A stretch of DNA of 64,000 bases from Streptomyces sp. Mut1 (lineage in GTDB: Bacteria > Actinomycetota > Actinomycetes > Streptomycetales > Streptomycetaceae): NCBI RefSeq assembly GCF_030719295.1, contig NZ_CP120997.1, forward strand, positions 5,777,501 through 5,841,500, read 5' to 3'. Every line of letters starts with the position of its first letter. The stretch's first letter is position 1. The position numbers were made by a program, and so were the translations under genes. The notes beneath the pieces are model-generated. The model did not search any database. It worked only from the letters and a program-made list of their open reading frames with translations, and was not told the DNA's origin. This document shows positions 35,478-44,535 of the stretch, piece by piece.

Positions 35478-36889
35478 CGGCACGGGACGCGGGGCGCCGG
35501 AGCGGGGCGCCGGCCCCGGACGGCGGTGGCGGAGCGGGGGTTGAGGGGCGCTGGAGCGGGGCGCCGGCCCCGGACGGCGGTGGCGGAGCGGGGGTTGAGG
35601 GGCGCGGTGGAGGCGCGTCGGCCGCGGGGTGCGGGGGCGGGGCGGTCGTGGCGGGACGCGGGCCCGGCGGTGGGGGAGCCGTGGTCGCGGGCGGTGGTGG
35701 GGCGTCGAGCGGGCGGGGGTGGCCGGCCGGGGGCGTGAGTGCGCGGGAGCGGCTGGCGCGGGCGGCGCTGACCCGGGTGCTGGAGCCGGGCGACGAGCAC
35801 GGCGGCCGGTGGCTGCGGGAGTGCGGGGCGGCGGAGCTCTGGCGCCGGATCACGGTCCCGGGCGGGGAGGCGGAGCGGCTCGGCGGGATGACCGTGCGGC
35901 GGCTGGCCGGATACCGGCTGAGGGCCGAGGGCGTCGACCCGGAGCGGGATCTGGCCGCCGTCGCGGCGGTCGGCGGGCGCTTCGTCTGTCCCGGTGACCC
36001 GGAGTGGCCGACGCAGCTCGACGACCTGGGCGATGCGCGGCCGACCGGGCTCTGGGTCAGGGGGAGGCCCGATCTGCGGCTCTGGGCGCTGCGCTCGGTC
36101 GCCGTGGTCGGCGCCCGCGCCTGCACGCCGTACGGGGCGCACATGGCGACGACACTGGGTGCCGGTCTGGCGGAGCGTGGCTGGGTGGTCGTCTCGGGGG
36201 CCGCCTTCGGGGTGGACGGGGCGGCGCACCGCGGCGCGCTGGCCGCCGGCGGCGCGACGATGGCGGTGCTGGCCTGCGGGGTGGACGTCCCCTACCCACG
36301 CGGGCACGCCGAGCTGATCGGGCGCGTGGCCCAACAGGGGCTCGTCATCGGTGAACTGCCGCCGTCCGAACACCCGACGCGCAGCAGGTTCATCCTGCGG
36401 AACCGGGTGATCGCCGCGTTGACGCGGGGGACCGTCGTGGTCGAGGCCGAATACCGCAGCGGCTCCCTCGTCACGGCGCGCGGTGCGCAGCGGCTCGGCC
36501 GGTTCACGATGGGCGTTCCCGGGCCGGCGACCAGTGGTCTGTCAGCGGGCGTCCACGAACTCCTGCGGGGCGAGGGCGTGCTGGTGACGGACGCCGCGGA
36601 AGTCGCCGAACTCGTGGGGGACATCGGGGATCTGGCCCCCTCAAGGAGCGGTCCCGTGCTGGCCAGGGATCTGCTCGACGCCGTCGCCGGGAGGGTGCTG
36701 GACGCCCTGCCGGCCCGTACGGCCGTCGCCGCCCGCGAGGTGGCGCGCGTCGCCGGGACGAGCGCCGATGAAGCCCTCGGCAAACTGTACGAACTGCACT
36801 CACTGGGATTCGTCGAACGTGAGGGCGAAGGATGGAGGTTGACGCGACGGCCGAGTTGTCCGGACGACGCGCGGCGAGGCGGTTCTTGA
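35474..36889 (+). CDS. dprA: DNA-processing protein DprA with expanded low-complexity N terminus
   Basis: A 471-residue protein. After about 90 residues of Gly/Ala-rich low complexity comes a normal DprA: the HhH-like region (ARAALTRVLEPG), the Rossmann core with VAVVGARACTPYG, MAVLACGVDVPYP and the RFILRNRVIAAL strand, then a C-terminal winged helix (LPARTAVAAREVARVAG). DprA loads RecA on single-stranded DNA. ATG overlaps the comM stop. The N terminus contains two copies of an 18-residue repeat (SGAPAPDGGGGAGVEGR) encoded by a 54-bp tandem repeat, so the true start could be later, for example near the VSARERL segment. Confidence 0.9.
   Translation: MTARDAGRRSGAPAPDGGGGAGVEGRWSGAPAPDGGGGAGVEGRGGGASAAGCGGGAVVAGRGPGGGGAVVAGGGGASSGRGWPAGGVSARERLARAALTRVLEPGDEHGGRWLRECGAAELWRRITVPGGEAERLGGMTVRRLAGYRLRAEGVDPERDLAAVAAVGGRFVCPGDPEWPTQLDDLGDARPTGLWVRGRPDLRLWALRSVAVVGARACTPYGAHMATTLGAGLAERGWVVVSGAAFGVDGAAHRGALAAGGATMAVLACGVDVPYPRGHAELIGRVAQQGLVIGELPPSEHPTRSRFILRNRVIAALTRGTVVVEAEYRSGSLVTARGAQRLGRFTMGVPGPATSGLSAGVHELLRGEGVLVTDAAEVAELVGDIGDLAPSRSGPVLARDLLDAVAGRVLDALPARTAVAAREVARVAGTSADEALGKLYELHSLGFVEREGEGWRLTRRPSCPDDARRGGS
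35491..35606 (+). repeat. 54-bp tandem minisatellite in the dprA 5' end
   Basis: Two copies with a 54-bp period (from about 35491; core 35499-35552 and 35553-35606), identical at nearly every position. In frame, it encodes an 18-residue Gly/Pro/Ala-rich unit. The copy number probably varies between strains. Confidence 0.8.
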
Positions 36890-37177
36890 CCTGGGGCATT
36901 CGGGTGAAAAGGTGAGGCCGATGACCTCGGCGGACGCTTCGACGGTGGTTCCGGGGCCGGTGCCTGCGGCGACGGCCCCGGGCCTCCGGCGCGTCCGCGC
37001 CCCGGTGGGCTGTCATGTCCGCGGCCCGGTCGCGCGTCATGTCCGTCCGCCCGGGAGCGCGGGGGCCCGATCCCTTATCCTGCGCGCACCGCGACGGCGC
37101 GGTCACGCTACGCTCACAAGGATTCCGCCCCAGAGACAAGTCCCAGTACTTCACGGCAGAACGGCTCAAGGCACCAC

Positions 37178-38014
37178 ATGCCCCAGCACACCTCCGGGTC
37201 TGACCGCGCGGCAGTACCACCGGCTGCGCGTGGCACTGTGCGCCCTCCCGCCCCGTCCTCGCTCGACGAGTTGTGGCGTTCGTACAAGACGACGGGCGAC
37301 GGAAGGCTGCGGGAGCAACTGATCCTGCACTACTCGCCCCTGGTGAAGTACGTCGCCGGCCGGGTGAGTGTGGGCCTGCCGTCCAACGTCGAGCAGGCGG
37401 ACTTCGTCTCCTCCGGGGTCTTCGGGCTGATCGACGCGATCGAGAAGTTCGACATCGAGCGGGCGATCAAGTTCGAGACGTACGCGATCACCCGCATCCG
37501 GGGCGCGATGATCGACGAACTCCGGGCGCTGGACTGGATTCCCCGCTCCGTCCGGCAGAAGGCGCGCGCCGTGGAGCGCGCCTACGCCACCCTGGAGGCC
37601 CAGCTGCGGCGCACCCCGTCGGAGGCGGAGGTCGCGGCGGAGATGGACGTCACGCTGGATGAACTGCACGCGGTTTTCAGCCAGTTGTCGCTGGCCAATG
37701 TGGTGGCGCTGGAGGAGCTGCTCCATGTGGGCGGCGAGGGCGGCGACCGGCTGAGCCTGATGGACACGCTGGAGGACACCGCCGCCGACAACCCGGTGGA
37801 GGTGGCCGAGGACCGTGAGCTCAGGAGGCTGCTGGCCCGGGCGATCAACACCCTTCCGGACCGCGAGAAGACGGTCGTCACGCTCTACTACTACGAGGGC
37901 CTGACCCTTGCCGAGATCGGCAACGTGCTCGGGGTGACGGAGAGCCGCGTCAGTCAGATCCACACCAAGTCGGTCCTCCAGCTCCGCGCGAAACTGGCCG
38001 ACGCCGGCCGCTGA
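37178..38014 (+). CDS. whiG: RNA polymerase sigma factor WhiG
   Basis: A 278-residue sigma factor of the FliA group. Region 2 spans [21 protein letters not shown] to [20 protein letters not shown], region 3 is [17 protein letters not shown], and region 4 ends in [25 protein letters not shown]. WhiG commits aerial hyphae to sporulation in Streptomyces and is held inactive by RsiG with c-di-GMP. The ATG at 37178 is the conserved start. The 288 bp upstream presumably contain its promoter; a partial BldD-type half-site (TCACGCT) is at about 37103-37109 but is too weak to call. Confidence 0.95.
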   Translation: MPQHTSGSDRAAVPPAARGTVRPPAPSSLDELWRSYKTTGDGRLREQLILHYSPLVKYVAGRVSVGLPSNVEQADFVSSGVFGLIDAIEKFDIERAIKFETYAITRIRGAMIDELRALDWIPRSVRQKARAVERAYATLEAQLRRTPSEAEVAAEMDVTLDELHAVFSQLSLANVVALEELLHVGGEGGDRLSLMDTLEDTAADNPVEVAEDRELRRLLARAINTLPDREKTVVTLYYYEGLTLAEIGNVLGVTESRVSQIHTKSVLQLRAKLADAGR

Positions 38015-39587
38015 ACGCAGCCGGTCCGGGGCCCTCGTGCGGCTGCCCGCCGCGCGCAGGTCGCCGCCCCCGGACACCCGCCACCCGGGACCACTGCCCG
38101 GCATCGCCACCCGGCATCGCCACCCGGACCGTGTCCCCCGGGCCCGCCCTCGTGCCGCCGCGCTCGGAGGTCCGGTTCGGCCACCGTTCGGGGCGCGCTC
38201 TCTCTGTTCGGCGGAGGTCGCCGTAGAGTGGAGGCGTGCCCAGGATTCGAGCGGCCTCCGTGGCCGAGCACCGGACCATGCAGCGCGGCGCCCTCCTGGA
38301 CGCAGCGCGCTCCCTGCTGTCCGAAGGGGGCACGGAAGCGCTGACCTTCCCCGCCCTCGCCGAACGTACGGGCCTCGCCCGGTCCTCCGTGTACGAGTAC
38401 TTCCGCTCCCGTGCCGCCGTCGTCGAGGAGCTCTGCGCCGTCGACTTCCCCGTCTGGGCGGCCGAGGTGGAGAACGCGATGGAGCGGGCGGCGACGCCCG
38501 AGGAGAAGATCGAGGCGTACGTCCGGCGCCAGCTCGACCTCGTCGGAGACCGACGCCACCGGGCCGTGGTCGCGATCTCCGCCAGCGAACTGGACGCGGG
38601 TGCGCGCGAGAAGATCCGGGCCGCGCACGGCGGCCTCGTCGCCATGATCGTCGAGGCCCTCGGCGACCTCGGCCACGAGCAGCCCCGGCTGGCGGCCATG
38701 CTGCTCCAGGGCTCCGTGGACGCCGCGGTCCGGCGTATCGAGCTGAGCGTGGCGGAGGAGCCCGGTGTCATCGCGGACACCGCCGTCGCCATGATCCTCA
38801 ACGGCGTCCGGGGCATCGCGGCCGACCGGGGCTGATCCCGGCGCCGCCACCGCCACCGCCCGGCGAGGACCACCAGCACCGCGGGACCGGCCGGGCCCCC
38901 GGCTCCGGCCGCCACCGGCTGCCCGTCGCCGCCGGACGTCACCGGCCGTCCGCCGCCACCGGACGCCGCCGCTGCCCCAAAGGCCGCTTCCGGCAGCGGT
39001 ACGCCGAACACCGGCAGCAGCCGGGAGGGCCCGCGCCGCAGCAGTGCGGCCGGCAGCAGCGACAGCGGGTCCAGATACGCGTCCGCGCGGCGCAGCCCCC
39101 AGTGCAGACAGCCCGACGCGCAGTGGAACGGCCCCGCCTCCAGCACGGCCACCACCTGCCCCGCCGTGACCTCGTCGCCCTTCGCGACGAGCGGCCGCAC
39201 CGGCTCATATGTGGTCCGCAGCGGCGGGTCGCCCGTCCCGGCGACCTCGACCGAGACCACCCCGCGGCCGGCGACCTCGCCCGCGAACGAGACCCGGCCC
39301 GGCGCGGCGGCCAGCACCTCGGCGCCCGGGGCGGCGGCCAGGTCCACTCCCCGGTGCCCCCGCCCGTACACCGTGGCGGGCGGCTCCCAGCCGCGTACCA
39401 CCGCGGGCCGGCCCGCCAGCGGCCAGGCCCGCGCGCCGTCGCCCGGCCCCGCCGACGCCTCGGCCGTGCCCGGCCGGCTCCACGCCACCACCAGCAGGGC
39501 GAGGACGAGGGTCCAGCGGCCCCGCCACCACGCGCGACGGTCCCCGTGTCGGGTCCGGGCAGCCGCCCGGCCGGATGTGATTCGCAT
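37950..39587 (-). CDS. Secreted M23-like (LytM) peptidase-domain protein; C-terminal end uncertain
   Basis: The N-terminal 245 or so codons (39587 to about 38850) are convincing: a signal peptide with a hydrophobic core VLALLVVAW, then a LytM-type domain with [27 protein letters not shown] and [19 protein letters not shown]. The expected HxH reads Cys-Leu-His, so one active-site His is missing and the domain may only bind peptidoglycan. The reading frame then stays open antisense across the whole TetR gene and stops in the 3' end of whiG. That C-terminal half is Ser/Arg-rich with no domain, so the real end is probably near 38840 (frameshift or lost stop). Divergent from rpsB, a conserved order. 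Confidence 0.6.
   Translation of the reverse strand: MRITSGRAAARTRHGDRRAWWRGRWTLVLALLVVAWSRPGTAEASAGPGDGARAWPLAGRPAVVRGWEPPATVYGRGHRGVDLAAAPGAEVLAAAPGRVSFAGEVAGRGVVSVEVAGTGDPPLRTTYEPVRPLVAKGDEVTAGQVVAVLEAGPFHCASGCLHWGLRRADAYLDPLSLLPAALLRRGPSRLLPVFGVPLPEAAFGAAAASGGGGRPVTSGGDGQPVAAGAGGPAGPAVLVVLAGRWRWRRRDQPRSAAMPRTPLRIMATAVSAMTPGSSATLSSIRRTAASTEPWSSMAASRGCSWPRSPRASTIMATRPPCAARIFSRAPASSSLAEIATTARWRRSPTRSSWRRTYASIFSSGVAARSIAFSTSAAQTGKSTAQSSSTTAARERKYSYTEDRARPVRSARAGKVSASVPPSDSRERAASRRAPRCMVRCSATEAARILGTPPLYGDLRRTERARPERWPNRTSERGGTRAGPGDTVRVAMPGGDAGQWSRVAGVRGRRPARGGQPHEGPGPAAFSGRRRPVSRGAGGPTWCGSD
38236..38835 (+). CDS. TetR-family transcriptional regulator
   Basis: A 199-residue regulator. The N-terminal helix-turn-helix spans residues about 15-60 ([21 protein letters not shown], then [19 protein letters not shown]). 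The C-terminal ligand domain is all helical. A TAGAGT -10-like hexamer ends 6 bases before the GTG, so the mRNA could be leaderless; a GTG eight codons on is an alternative. The opposite strand is also open through this entire gene as a continuation of the M23-like gene, but the helix-turn-helix makes this frame the coding one. Target unknown. Confidence 0.82.
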   Translation: MPRIRAASVAEHRTMQRGALLDAARSLLSEGGTEALTFPALAERTGLARSSVYEYFRSRAAVVEELCAVDFPVWAAEVENAMERAATPEEKIEAYVRRQLDLVGDRRHRAVVAISASELDAGAREKIRAAHGGLVAMIVEALGDLGHEQPRLAAMLLQGSVDAAVRRIELSVAEEPGVIADTAVAMILNGVRGIAADRG

Positions 39588-39638
39588 GGCACCACCGTCC
39601 CCCGCGGGCCCCGGAACGCGGGGATCATGGGCCTGATC

Positions 39639-39665
39639 TGTGGACTACCAGCTGGTTGTGGACAG
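39639..39665 (+). other. DnaA-box-like sequences upstream of rpsB
   Basis: TGTGGACT (39639-39646) and TGTGGACAG (39657-39665) are reverse-orientation matches to the DnaA box (TGTGGACAA), 18 bp apart, between the M23-like gene and rpsB. They lie next to the probable rpsB promoter. Confidence 0.45.
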
Positions 39666-39694
39666 CGCCGTCACCCGGGACCCGGCGGGTCCCG

Positions 39695-39700
39695 TACACT
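39695..39700 (+). promoter_or_regulatory. Probable -10 of the rpsB promoter
   Basis: TACACT followed by TCTTCTGG, about 165 bp ahead of rpsB. A -35 candidate GTCACC (39670-39675) is 19 bp upstream, which is long. The predicted leader would include the hairpin at 39813-39836. Confidence 0.4.
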
Positions 39701-39812
39701 TCTTCTGGCGATCCGGGTCACCGGGTCGACTTCGCACGCCCCGCCACCATCCGCTCAGCGGAGGTGGCCGCGCTCCTCGGTCCCTCGTGGCACGGCGCGT
39801 CGGGGCGTCAGG

Positions 39813-39836
39813 CGCGACAGCAAACCTGCTGTCGCG
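39813..39836 (+). promoter_or_regulatory. Leader hairpin before rpsB
   Basis: Perfect 10-bp stem (CGCGACAGCA with TGCTGTCGCG) around an AACC loop, ending 28 nt before the rpsB ATG. S2 represses its own mRNA in several bacteria, so this could be the autoregulatory target; no T-run follows, which argues against a terminator. Confidence 0.5.
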
Positions 39837-39864
39837 ACAACCGAGCACCTCAAGGAGTACGGCC

Positions 39865-40797
39865 ATGGCCGTCGTCACGATGCGGGAGCTGCTGGAAAGC
39901 GGCGTCCACTTCGGTCACCAGACCCGTCGCTGGAACCCGAAGATGAAGCGCTTCATCTTCACCGAGCGCAACGGCATCTACATCATCGACCTGCTCCAGT
40001 CGCTGTCGTACATCGACCGCGCCTACGAGTTCGTCAAGGAGACCGTCGCCCACGGCGGCTCCATCATGTTCGTGGGTACGAAGAAGCAGGCCCAGGAGGC
40101 CATCGCCGAGCAGGCGACGCGCGTCGGCATGCCGTACGTCAACCAGCGTTGGCTCGGTGGCATGCTCACCAACTTCTCCACCGTCTACAAGCGCCTTCAG
40201 CGTCTGAAGGAGCTTGAGCTCATCGACTTCGAGGACGTGGCCGCCTCCGGCCTCACCAAGAAGGAGCTCCTGGTCCTCTCCCGCGAGAAGGCCAAGCTGG
40301 AGAAGACCCTCGGTGGTATCCGCGAGATGCAGAAGGTGCCGAGCGCCGTCTGGATCGTCGACACCAAGAAGGAGCACATCGCCGTCGGTGAGGCGCGCAA
40401 GCTCCACATCCCGGTCGTCGCGATCCTCGACACCAACTGCGACCCCGACGAGGTCGACTACAAGATCCCGGGCAACGACGACGCGATCCGCTCCGTCACC
40501 CTGCTCACCCGCGTGATCGCCGACGCCGTCGCCGAGGGCCTCATCGCCCGTTCCGGTGCCGCGACCGGCGACTCGAAGCCGGGCGAGAAGGCCGCCGGCG
40601 AGCCGCTCGCCGAGTGGGAGCGTGACCTGCTCGAGGGCGACAAGAAGGCCGACGCCGAGGTGCAGACCTCCGCCGAGACCGAGAAGGTCGCGGACGCCGA
40701 GGCCGCCGAAGCCCCGGCCGCCGAGGCCGCTGCCGAGGCCCCCGCTGCCGAGGCCCCCGCCGCCGAGGCTCCGGCCGCGGACGCCGAGCAGGCCTGA
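39865..40797 (+). CDS. rpsB: 30S ribosomal protein S2
   Basis: A 310-residue S2. It begins [20 protein letters not shown] and contains [14 protein letters not shown], the coiled-coil [20 protein letters not shown] and [17 protein letters not shown]. The last 50 residues are an Ala/Glu/Pro repeat tail (variants of APAAEA) common in actinobacterial S2. The ATG at 39865 has AAGGAG about 8 nt upstream. First gene of rpsB-tsf, with a hairpin in its leader and another before tsf. Confidence 0.97.
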   Translation: MAVVTMRELLESGVHFGHQTRRWNPKMKRFIFTERNGIYIIDLLQSLSYIDRAYEFVKETVAHGGSIMFVGTKKQAQEAIAEQATRVGMPYVNQRWLGGMLTNFSTVYKRLQRLKELELIDFEDVAASGLTKKELLVLSREKAKLEKTLGGIREMQKVPSAVWIVDTKKEHIAVGEARKLHIPVVAILDTNCDPDEVDYKIPGNDDAIRSVTLLTRVIADAVAEGLIARSGAATGDSKPGEKAAGEPLAEWERDLLEGDKKADAEVQTSAETEKVADAEAAEAPAAEAAAEAPAAEAPAAEAPAADAEQA

Positions 40798-40814
40798 CAC
40801 TCGTCACGGCTGAA

Positions 40815-40854
40815 GACGGCGGGGGCCGGTGCCACAAGCACCGCCCCCGCCGTC
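40815..40854 (+). terminator. Hairpin between rpsB and tsf
   Basis: A 17-bp stem with one bulged C (40815-40832 with 40838-40854) and a CACAA loop. No T-run follows, so it more likely lowers or stabilises tsf-proximal RNA than ends transcription fully. Confidence 0.6.
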
Positions 40855-40895
40855 CACCCGTAGATCTTTCAGACTTCGAGAGAGAACACAGACTC

Positions 40896-41732
40896 ATGGC
40901 GAACTACACCGCCGCTGACGTCAAGAAGCTCCGCGAGCTCACCGGCGCCGGCATGATGGACTGCAAGAAGGCGCTCGACGAGGCCGACGGCAACGTCGAC
41001 GGAGCCGTCGAGGCGCTGCGTATCAAGGGCCAGAAGGGCGTCGCCAAGCGCGAGGGCCGTTCCGCCGAGAACGGCGCGGTCGTCTCCCTCGTCTCCGAGG
41101 ACAAGACGTCCGGCGTTCTGGTCGAGCTGAAGTGCGAGACGGACTTCGTCGCCAAGGGCGACAAGTTCCAGGCCGTCGCCAACGCGCTGGCCGCGCACGT
41201 CGCCGCGTCCTCCCCGGCCGACCTGGAGGCGCTCCTCGCCTCCGAGATCGAGCCCGGCAAGACCGTCCAGGCGTACGTGGACGAGGCCAACGCCAACCTC
41301 GGCGAGAAGATCGTCCTGGACCGCTTCGCGCAGTTCCAGGGTGCCTACGTCTCCGTGTACATGCACCGCACGATGCCCGACCTGCCGCCGCAGATCGGTG
41401 TCATGGTCGAGCTGGACAAGGCCGACGCCGACCTGGCGAAGGGTCTCGCCCAGCACATCGCCGCCTTCGCGCCGAAGTACCTGGCCCGCGAGGACGTCCC
41501 GGCGGAGGTCGTCGAGGCCGAGCGTCGCGTCGCCGAGGAGACCACCCGCGCCGAGGGCAAGCCCGAGGCCGCTCTCCCGAAGATCGTCGAGGGTCGCGTC
41601 AACGGCTTCTTCAAGGAGGCCACCCTCCTCGGCCAGCCGTACGCGCTGGACAACAAGAAGTCCGTCCAGAAGGTTCTGGACGAGGCCGGTGTCACCCTGA
41701 AGCGCTTCACGCGCATCAAGGTCGGCATCTGA
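40896..41732 (+). CDS. tsf: Translation elongation factor Ts
   Basis: A 278-residue EF-Ts, the guanine nucleotide exchange factor for EF-Tu. The N-terminal UBA-like domain contains VKKLRELTGAGMMDCKKALDEADG. The core then shows VELKCETDFVAKGDKF and YMHRTMPDLPPQIGVMVELD. The C terminus is LLGQPYALDNKKSVQKVLDE. ATG with AGAGAGAA upstream. Lies 98 bp after rpsB. Confidence 0.97.
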   Translation: MANYTAADVKKLRELTGAGMMDCKKALDEADGNVDGAVEALRIKGQKGVAKREGRSAENGAVVSLVSEDKTSGVLVELKCETDFVAKGDKFQAVANALAAHVAASSPADLEALLASEIEPGKTVQAYVDEANANLGEKIVLDRFAQFQGAYVSVYMHRTMPDLPPQIGVMVELDKADADLAKGLAQHIAAFAPKYLAREDVPAEVVEAERRVAEETTRAEGKPEAALPKIVEGRVNGFFKEATLLGQPYALDNKKSVQKVLDEAGVTLKRFTRIKVGI

Positions 41733-41819
41733 GTCCGACCGCGAAATAACGGCGGACCCCGATAGGGTCTGGTGCAGTCGACGGCCGCACACCGCCGTAC
41801 GACCGCAGATCTGACGAGG

Positions 41820-41863
41820 AGGCCATTGCCGCTGAGGGACACCAGGCCCACCGGCAATGGCCT
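41820..41863 (+). promoter_or_regulatory. Leader hairpin before pyrH
   Basis: Perfect 12-bp inverted repeat (AGGCCATTGCCG at 41820-41831 with 41852-41863) with a 20-nt loop, followed by TCTTCG, ending 28 nt before pyrH. It could be a weak terminator after tsf or an attenuator for pyrH. Confidence 0.55.
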
Positions 41864-41891
41864 TCTTCGTATGCGCACGAGGAGAATTCCC

Positions 41892-42668
41892 ATGAACAAG
41901 GGCGCGGACGCCGCCAAAGGTGACCACAAGCGCGAGGACGGCAAGGTGCTCGGACGCTTCATGCTGAAGCTGTCCGGAGAGGCGTTCGCCGGCGGCGGGG
42001 GTCTCGGCGTCGACCCCGACGTCGTGCACGCCATCGCCCGCGAGATCGCGGCAGTCGTCCGGGACGGCGCGCAGATCGCGATCGTCATCGGCGGCGGCAA
42101 CTTCTTCCGCGGCGCCGAGCTCCAGCAGCGCGGCATGGACCGGGCCCGCTCCGACTACATGGGCATGCTCGGCACCGTGATGAACTGCCTCGCACTCCAG
42201 GACTTCCTGGAGAAGGAGGGCATCGACTCCCGCGTACAGACCGCCATCACCATGGGCCAGGTCGCGGAGCCGTACATTCCGCTGCGTGCCGTACGGCACC
42301 TGGAGAAGGGCCGCGTCGTCATTTTCGGCGCCGGCATGGGCATGCCGTACTTCTCCACCGACACCACCGCCGCCCAGCGCGCCCTGGAGATCGACGCGGA
42401 AGCGCTGCTCATGGGCAAGAACGGCGTGGACGGGGTCTACGACTCCGACCCGAAGACCAACCCCGCGGCGGTGAAGTTCGACGCGCTGGAGTACAGCGAG
42501 GTGCTGGCCCGCGACCTCAAGGTCGCCGATGCCACCGCCATCACGCTCTGCCGTGACAACGAGCTGCCGATCCTCGTCTTCGAGCTCACCACCGCGGGCA
42601 ATATCGCCCGCGCCGTCAAGGGTGAGAAGATCGGCACACTCGTGAGTGACCAGAGCACCCGCGCCTGA
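41892..42668 (+). CDS. pyrH: Uridylate kinase PyrH
   Basis: A 258-residue UMP kinase of the amino acid kinase family, converting UMP to UDP for RNA and peptidoglycan precursors. Signature segments: [63 protein letters not shown] and [16 protein letters not shown]. The ATG at 41892 is preceded by GAGGAG 7-8 nt upstream. Followed by frr, the standard order. Confidence 0.97.
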   Translation: MNKGADAAKGDHKREDGKVLGRFMLKLSGEAFAGGGGLGVDPDVVHAIAREIAAVVRDGAQIAIVIGGGNFFRGAELQQRGMDRARSDYMGMLGTVMNCLALQDFLEKEGIDSRVQTAITMGQVAEPYIPLRAVRHLEKGRVVIFGAGMGMPYFSTDTTAAQRALEIDAEALLMGKNGVDGVYDSDPKTNPAAVKFDALEYSEVLARDLKVADATAITLCRDNELPILVFELTTAGNIARAVKGEKIGTLVSDQSTRA

Positions 42669-42823
42669 CGCGTGGTTCCACCGGTGAGGCCCGGTGGAAC
42701 CCGGGGCGCGGAACCGCCCCGGAGGATGGACAACGGCCTGCCGGTCGGACACCGTGCAGGTGAGGACGCGACGCAGGATCCGCTGGGCCCGCCGGGCCCG
42801 TTCAAGACACGCAGGAGCACGTG

Positions 42824-43381
42824 GTGATCGAAGAAACCCTCCTTGAGGCCGAGGAGAAGATGGAGAAGGCCGTCGTCGTTGCGAAGGAGGACTTCGCCGC
42901 GATCCGTACCGGCCGCGCGCACCCGGCGATGTTCAACAAGATCGTCGCCGACTACTACGGTGCGCCGACCCCGATCAACCAGCTGGCCTCGTTCTCGGTG
43001 CCCGAGCCCCGTATGGCTGTGGTGACGCCGTTCGACAAGACCGCGCTGCGCAACATCGAGCAGGCCATCCGCGACTCGGACCTCGGCGTCAACCCGAGCA
43101 ACGACGGCAATATCATCCGGGTGAACTTCCCCGACCTGACCGAAGAGCGTCGTCGCGACTACATCAAGGTCGCGAAGACCAAGGCCGAGGACTCCAAGAT
43201 CTCGATCCGGGCCGTCCGCCGCAAGGCCAAGGAGACGCTCGACAAGCTGGTCAAGGACAAGGAGTCCGGCGAGGACGAGGTGCGCCGCGCCGAGAAGGAG
43301 CTCGACGACACCACCGCGAAGTACGTCGCGCAGGTGGACGAGCTGCTGAAGCACAAGGAAGCCGAGCTGCTCGAAGTCTGA
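42824..43381 (+). CDS. frr: Ribosome recycling factor
   Basis: A 185-residue RRF that, with EF-G, splits post-termination ribosomes. The sequence [53 protein letters not shown] and [16 protein letters not shown] is classic. Two GTG codons in tandem (42821 and 42824) could start; the second is better spaced (6 nt) from AGGAG at 42813-42817 and gives the usual N terminus. The stop overlaps the cdsA ATG (TGATG). Confidence 0.97.
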   Translation: MIEETLLEAEEKMEKAVVVAKEDFAAIRTGRAHPAMFNKIVADYYGAPTPINQLASFSVPEPRMAVVTPFDKTALRNIEQAIRDSDLGVNPSNDGNIIRVNFPDLTEERRRDYIKVAKTKAEDSKISIRAVRRKAKETLDKLVKDKESGEDEVRRAEKELDDTTAKYVAQVDELLKHKEAELLEV

Positions 43382-44469
43382 TGAACGACTCTTCCTGGGG
43401 CGCTCCGCAGGGCGCCGGCCACCGGGTCGCGCCCGAGATGCGGGCCGCTGCGGCGGGTCCTGCATACGATGTGCATGACGCCCAGCAGACTCGGCCCATG
43501 CCCATCGTGCCGGACGTTCCCGACGCAGGTAGAGACGCTGAAGACCGTGATCACCGGGGACAGGGGGCCGGACGCCTGAGCGGCGGCCCCCTGTTCCGCG
43601 ACGAGAAGCCGCAGGAGCCCATGCCCACCGCGCCGCCGCCACCCCCGCAGAAGAAGCGTGCGGGCCGGGACCTGGGATCCGCCATAGGGGTCGGTCTCGG
43701 GCTCGGTGCGCTGGTCGTCGTCTCGCTCTTCTTCGTCAAGGCCGTCTTCGTCGGCGTGATCGTGCTCGCCGTCGTCGTGGGCCTGTGGGAGCTGACCTCC
43801 CGGCTCGACGAGCGCAAGGGCATCAAGGCGCCGCTCGTGCCGCTCGCGGTCGGCGGCGCCGCCATGGTCGTCGCCGGGTACGCGCGGGGCGCCGAGGGGG
43901 CCTGGGTCGCCATGGCCCTGACCGCCCTGGCGGTGCTCGTCTGGCGGATGACCCAGCCGCCCGAGGACTACCTCAGGGACGTCACGGCCGGTGTCTTCGC
44001 CGCGTTCTACGTCCCCTTCCTGGCCACCTTCGTCGCCATGCTCCTGACCGCCGCCGACGGGCCGCAGCGGGTGCTCACCTTCCTGCTGCTGACCGTGGTC
44101 AGCGACACGGGTGCGTACGCGGTCGGCTGGCGGTTCGGCAAGCACAAGCTCGCGCCGCGCATCAGCCCCGGCAAGACCCGCGAGGGCCTGTTCGGGGCGG
44201 TCGGCTTCGCGATGGTGGCCGGCGCGCTGTGCATGCAGTTCCTGATCGACGACGGATCCTGGTGGCAGGGGCTGCTGCTCGGGCTCGCCGTCGCGGCCAG
44301 CGCCACCCTCGGTGACCTGGGCGAGTCCATGATCAAGCGGGATCTCGGGATCAAGGACATGGGGACCCTGCTGCCCGGCCACGGCGGGATCATGGACCGG
44401 CTGGACTCGCTGCTGCCGACCGCGCCGGTGGTCTGGCTGCTGATGGTGCTCTTCGTCGGCTCCGGCTGA
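43381..44469 (+). CDS. cdsA: Phosphatidate cytidylyltransferase CdsA
   Basis: A 362-residue membrane enzyme making CDP-diacylglycerol. The first 95 residues are a hydrophilic Pro-rich extension typical of streptomycetes (PPPPPQKKRAGRD). About eight membrane segments follow. The C-terminal signature with SPGKTREGLFGAVGF and DLGIKDMGTLLPGHGGIMDRLDS is complete. It overlaps frr by one base, so pyrH-frr-cdsA are likely one unit. A strong terminator follows. Confidence 0.96.
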   Translation: MNDSSWGAPQGAGHRVAPEMRAAAAGPAYDVHDAQQTRPMPIVPDVPDAGRDAEDRDHRGQGAGRLSGGPLFRDEKPQEPMPTAPPPPPQKKRAGRDLGSAIGVGLGLGALVVVSLFFVKAVFVGVIVLAVVVGLWELTSRLDERKGIKAPLVPLAVGGAAMVVAGYARGAEGAWVAMALTALAVLVWRMTQPPEDYLRDVTAGVFAAFYVPFLATFVAMLLTAADGPQRVLTFLLLTVVSDTGAYAVGWRFGKHKLAPRISPGKTREGLFGAVGFAMVAGALCMQFLIDDGSWWQGLLLGLAVAASATLGDLGESMIKRDLGIKDMGTLLPGHGGIMDRLDSLLPTAPVVWLLMVLFVGSG

Positions 44470-44487
44470 GCGCACGGACTGTTCACC

Positions 44488-44526
44488 CGTGAGGGTCCGC
44501 CGTCCACGGGACGGCGGACCCTCACG
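44488..44526. terminator. Bidirectional terminator after cdsA
   Basis: Perfect 18-bp inverted repeat (44488-44505 with 44509-44526) with a 3-nt loop, between convergent cdsA and the small membrane protein gene. Confidence 0.9.
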
Positions 44527-44535
44527 CGTATGACG

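Noticed and set aside
35491..35606. CRISPR-like tandem repeat
   Set aside because: Only two contiguous in-frame copies without spacers; it is a coding minisatellite.
37101..37116. Possible BldD site upstream of whiG
   Set aside because: The left half TCACGCT fits the consensus but the right half does not, so it is not strong enough to list as a feature.
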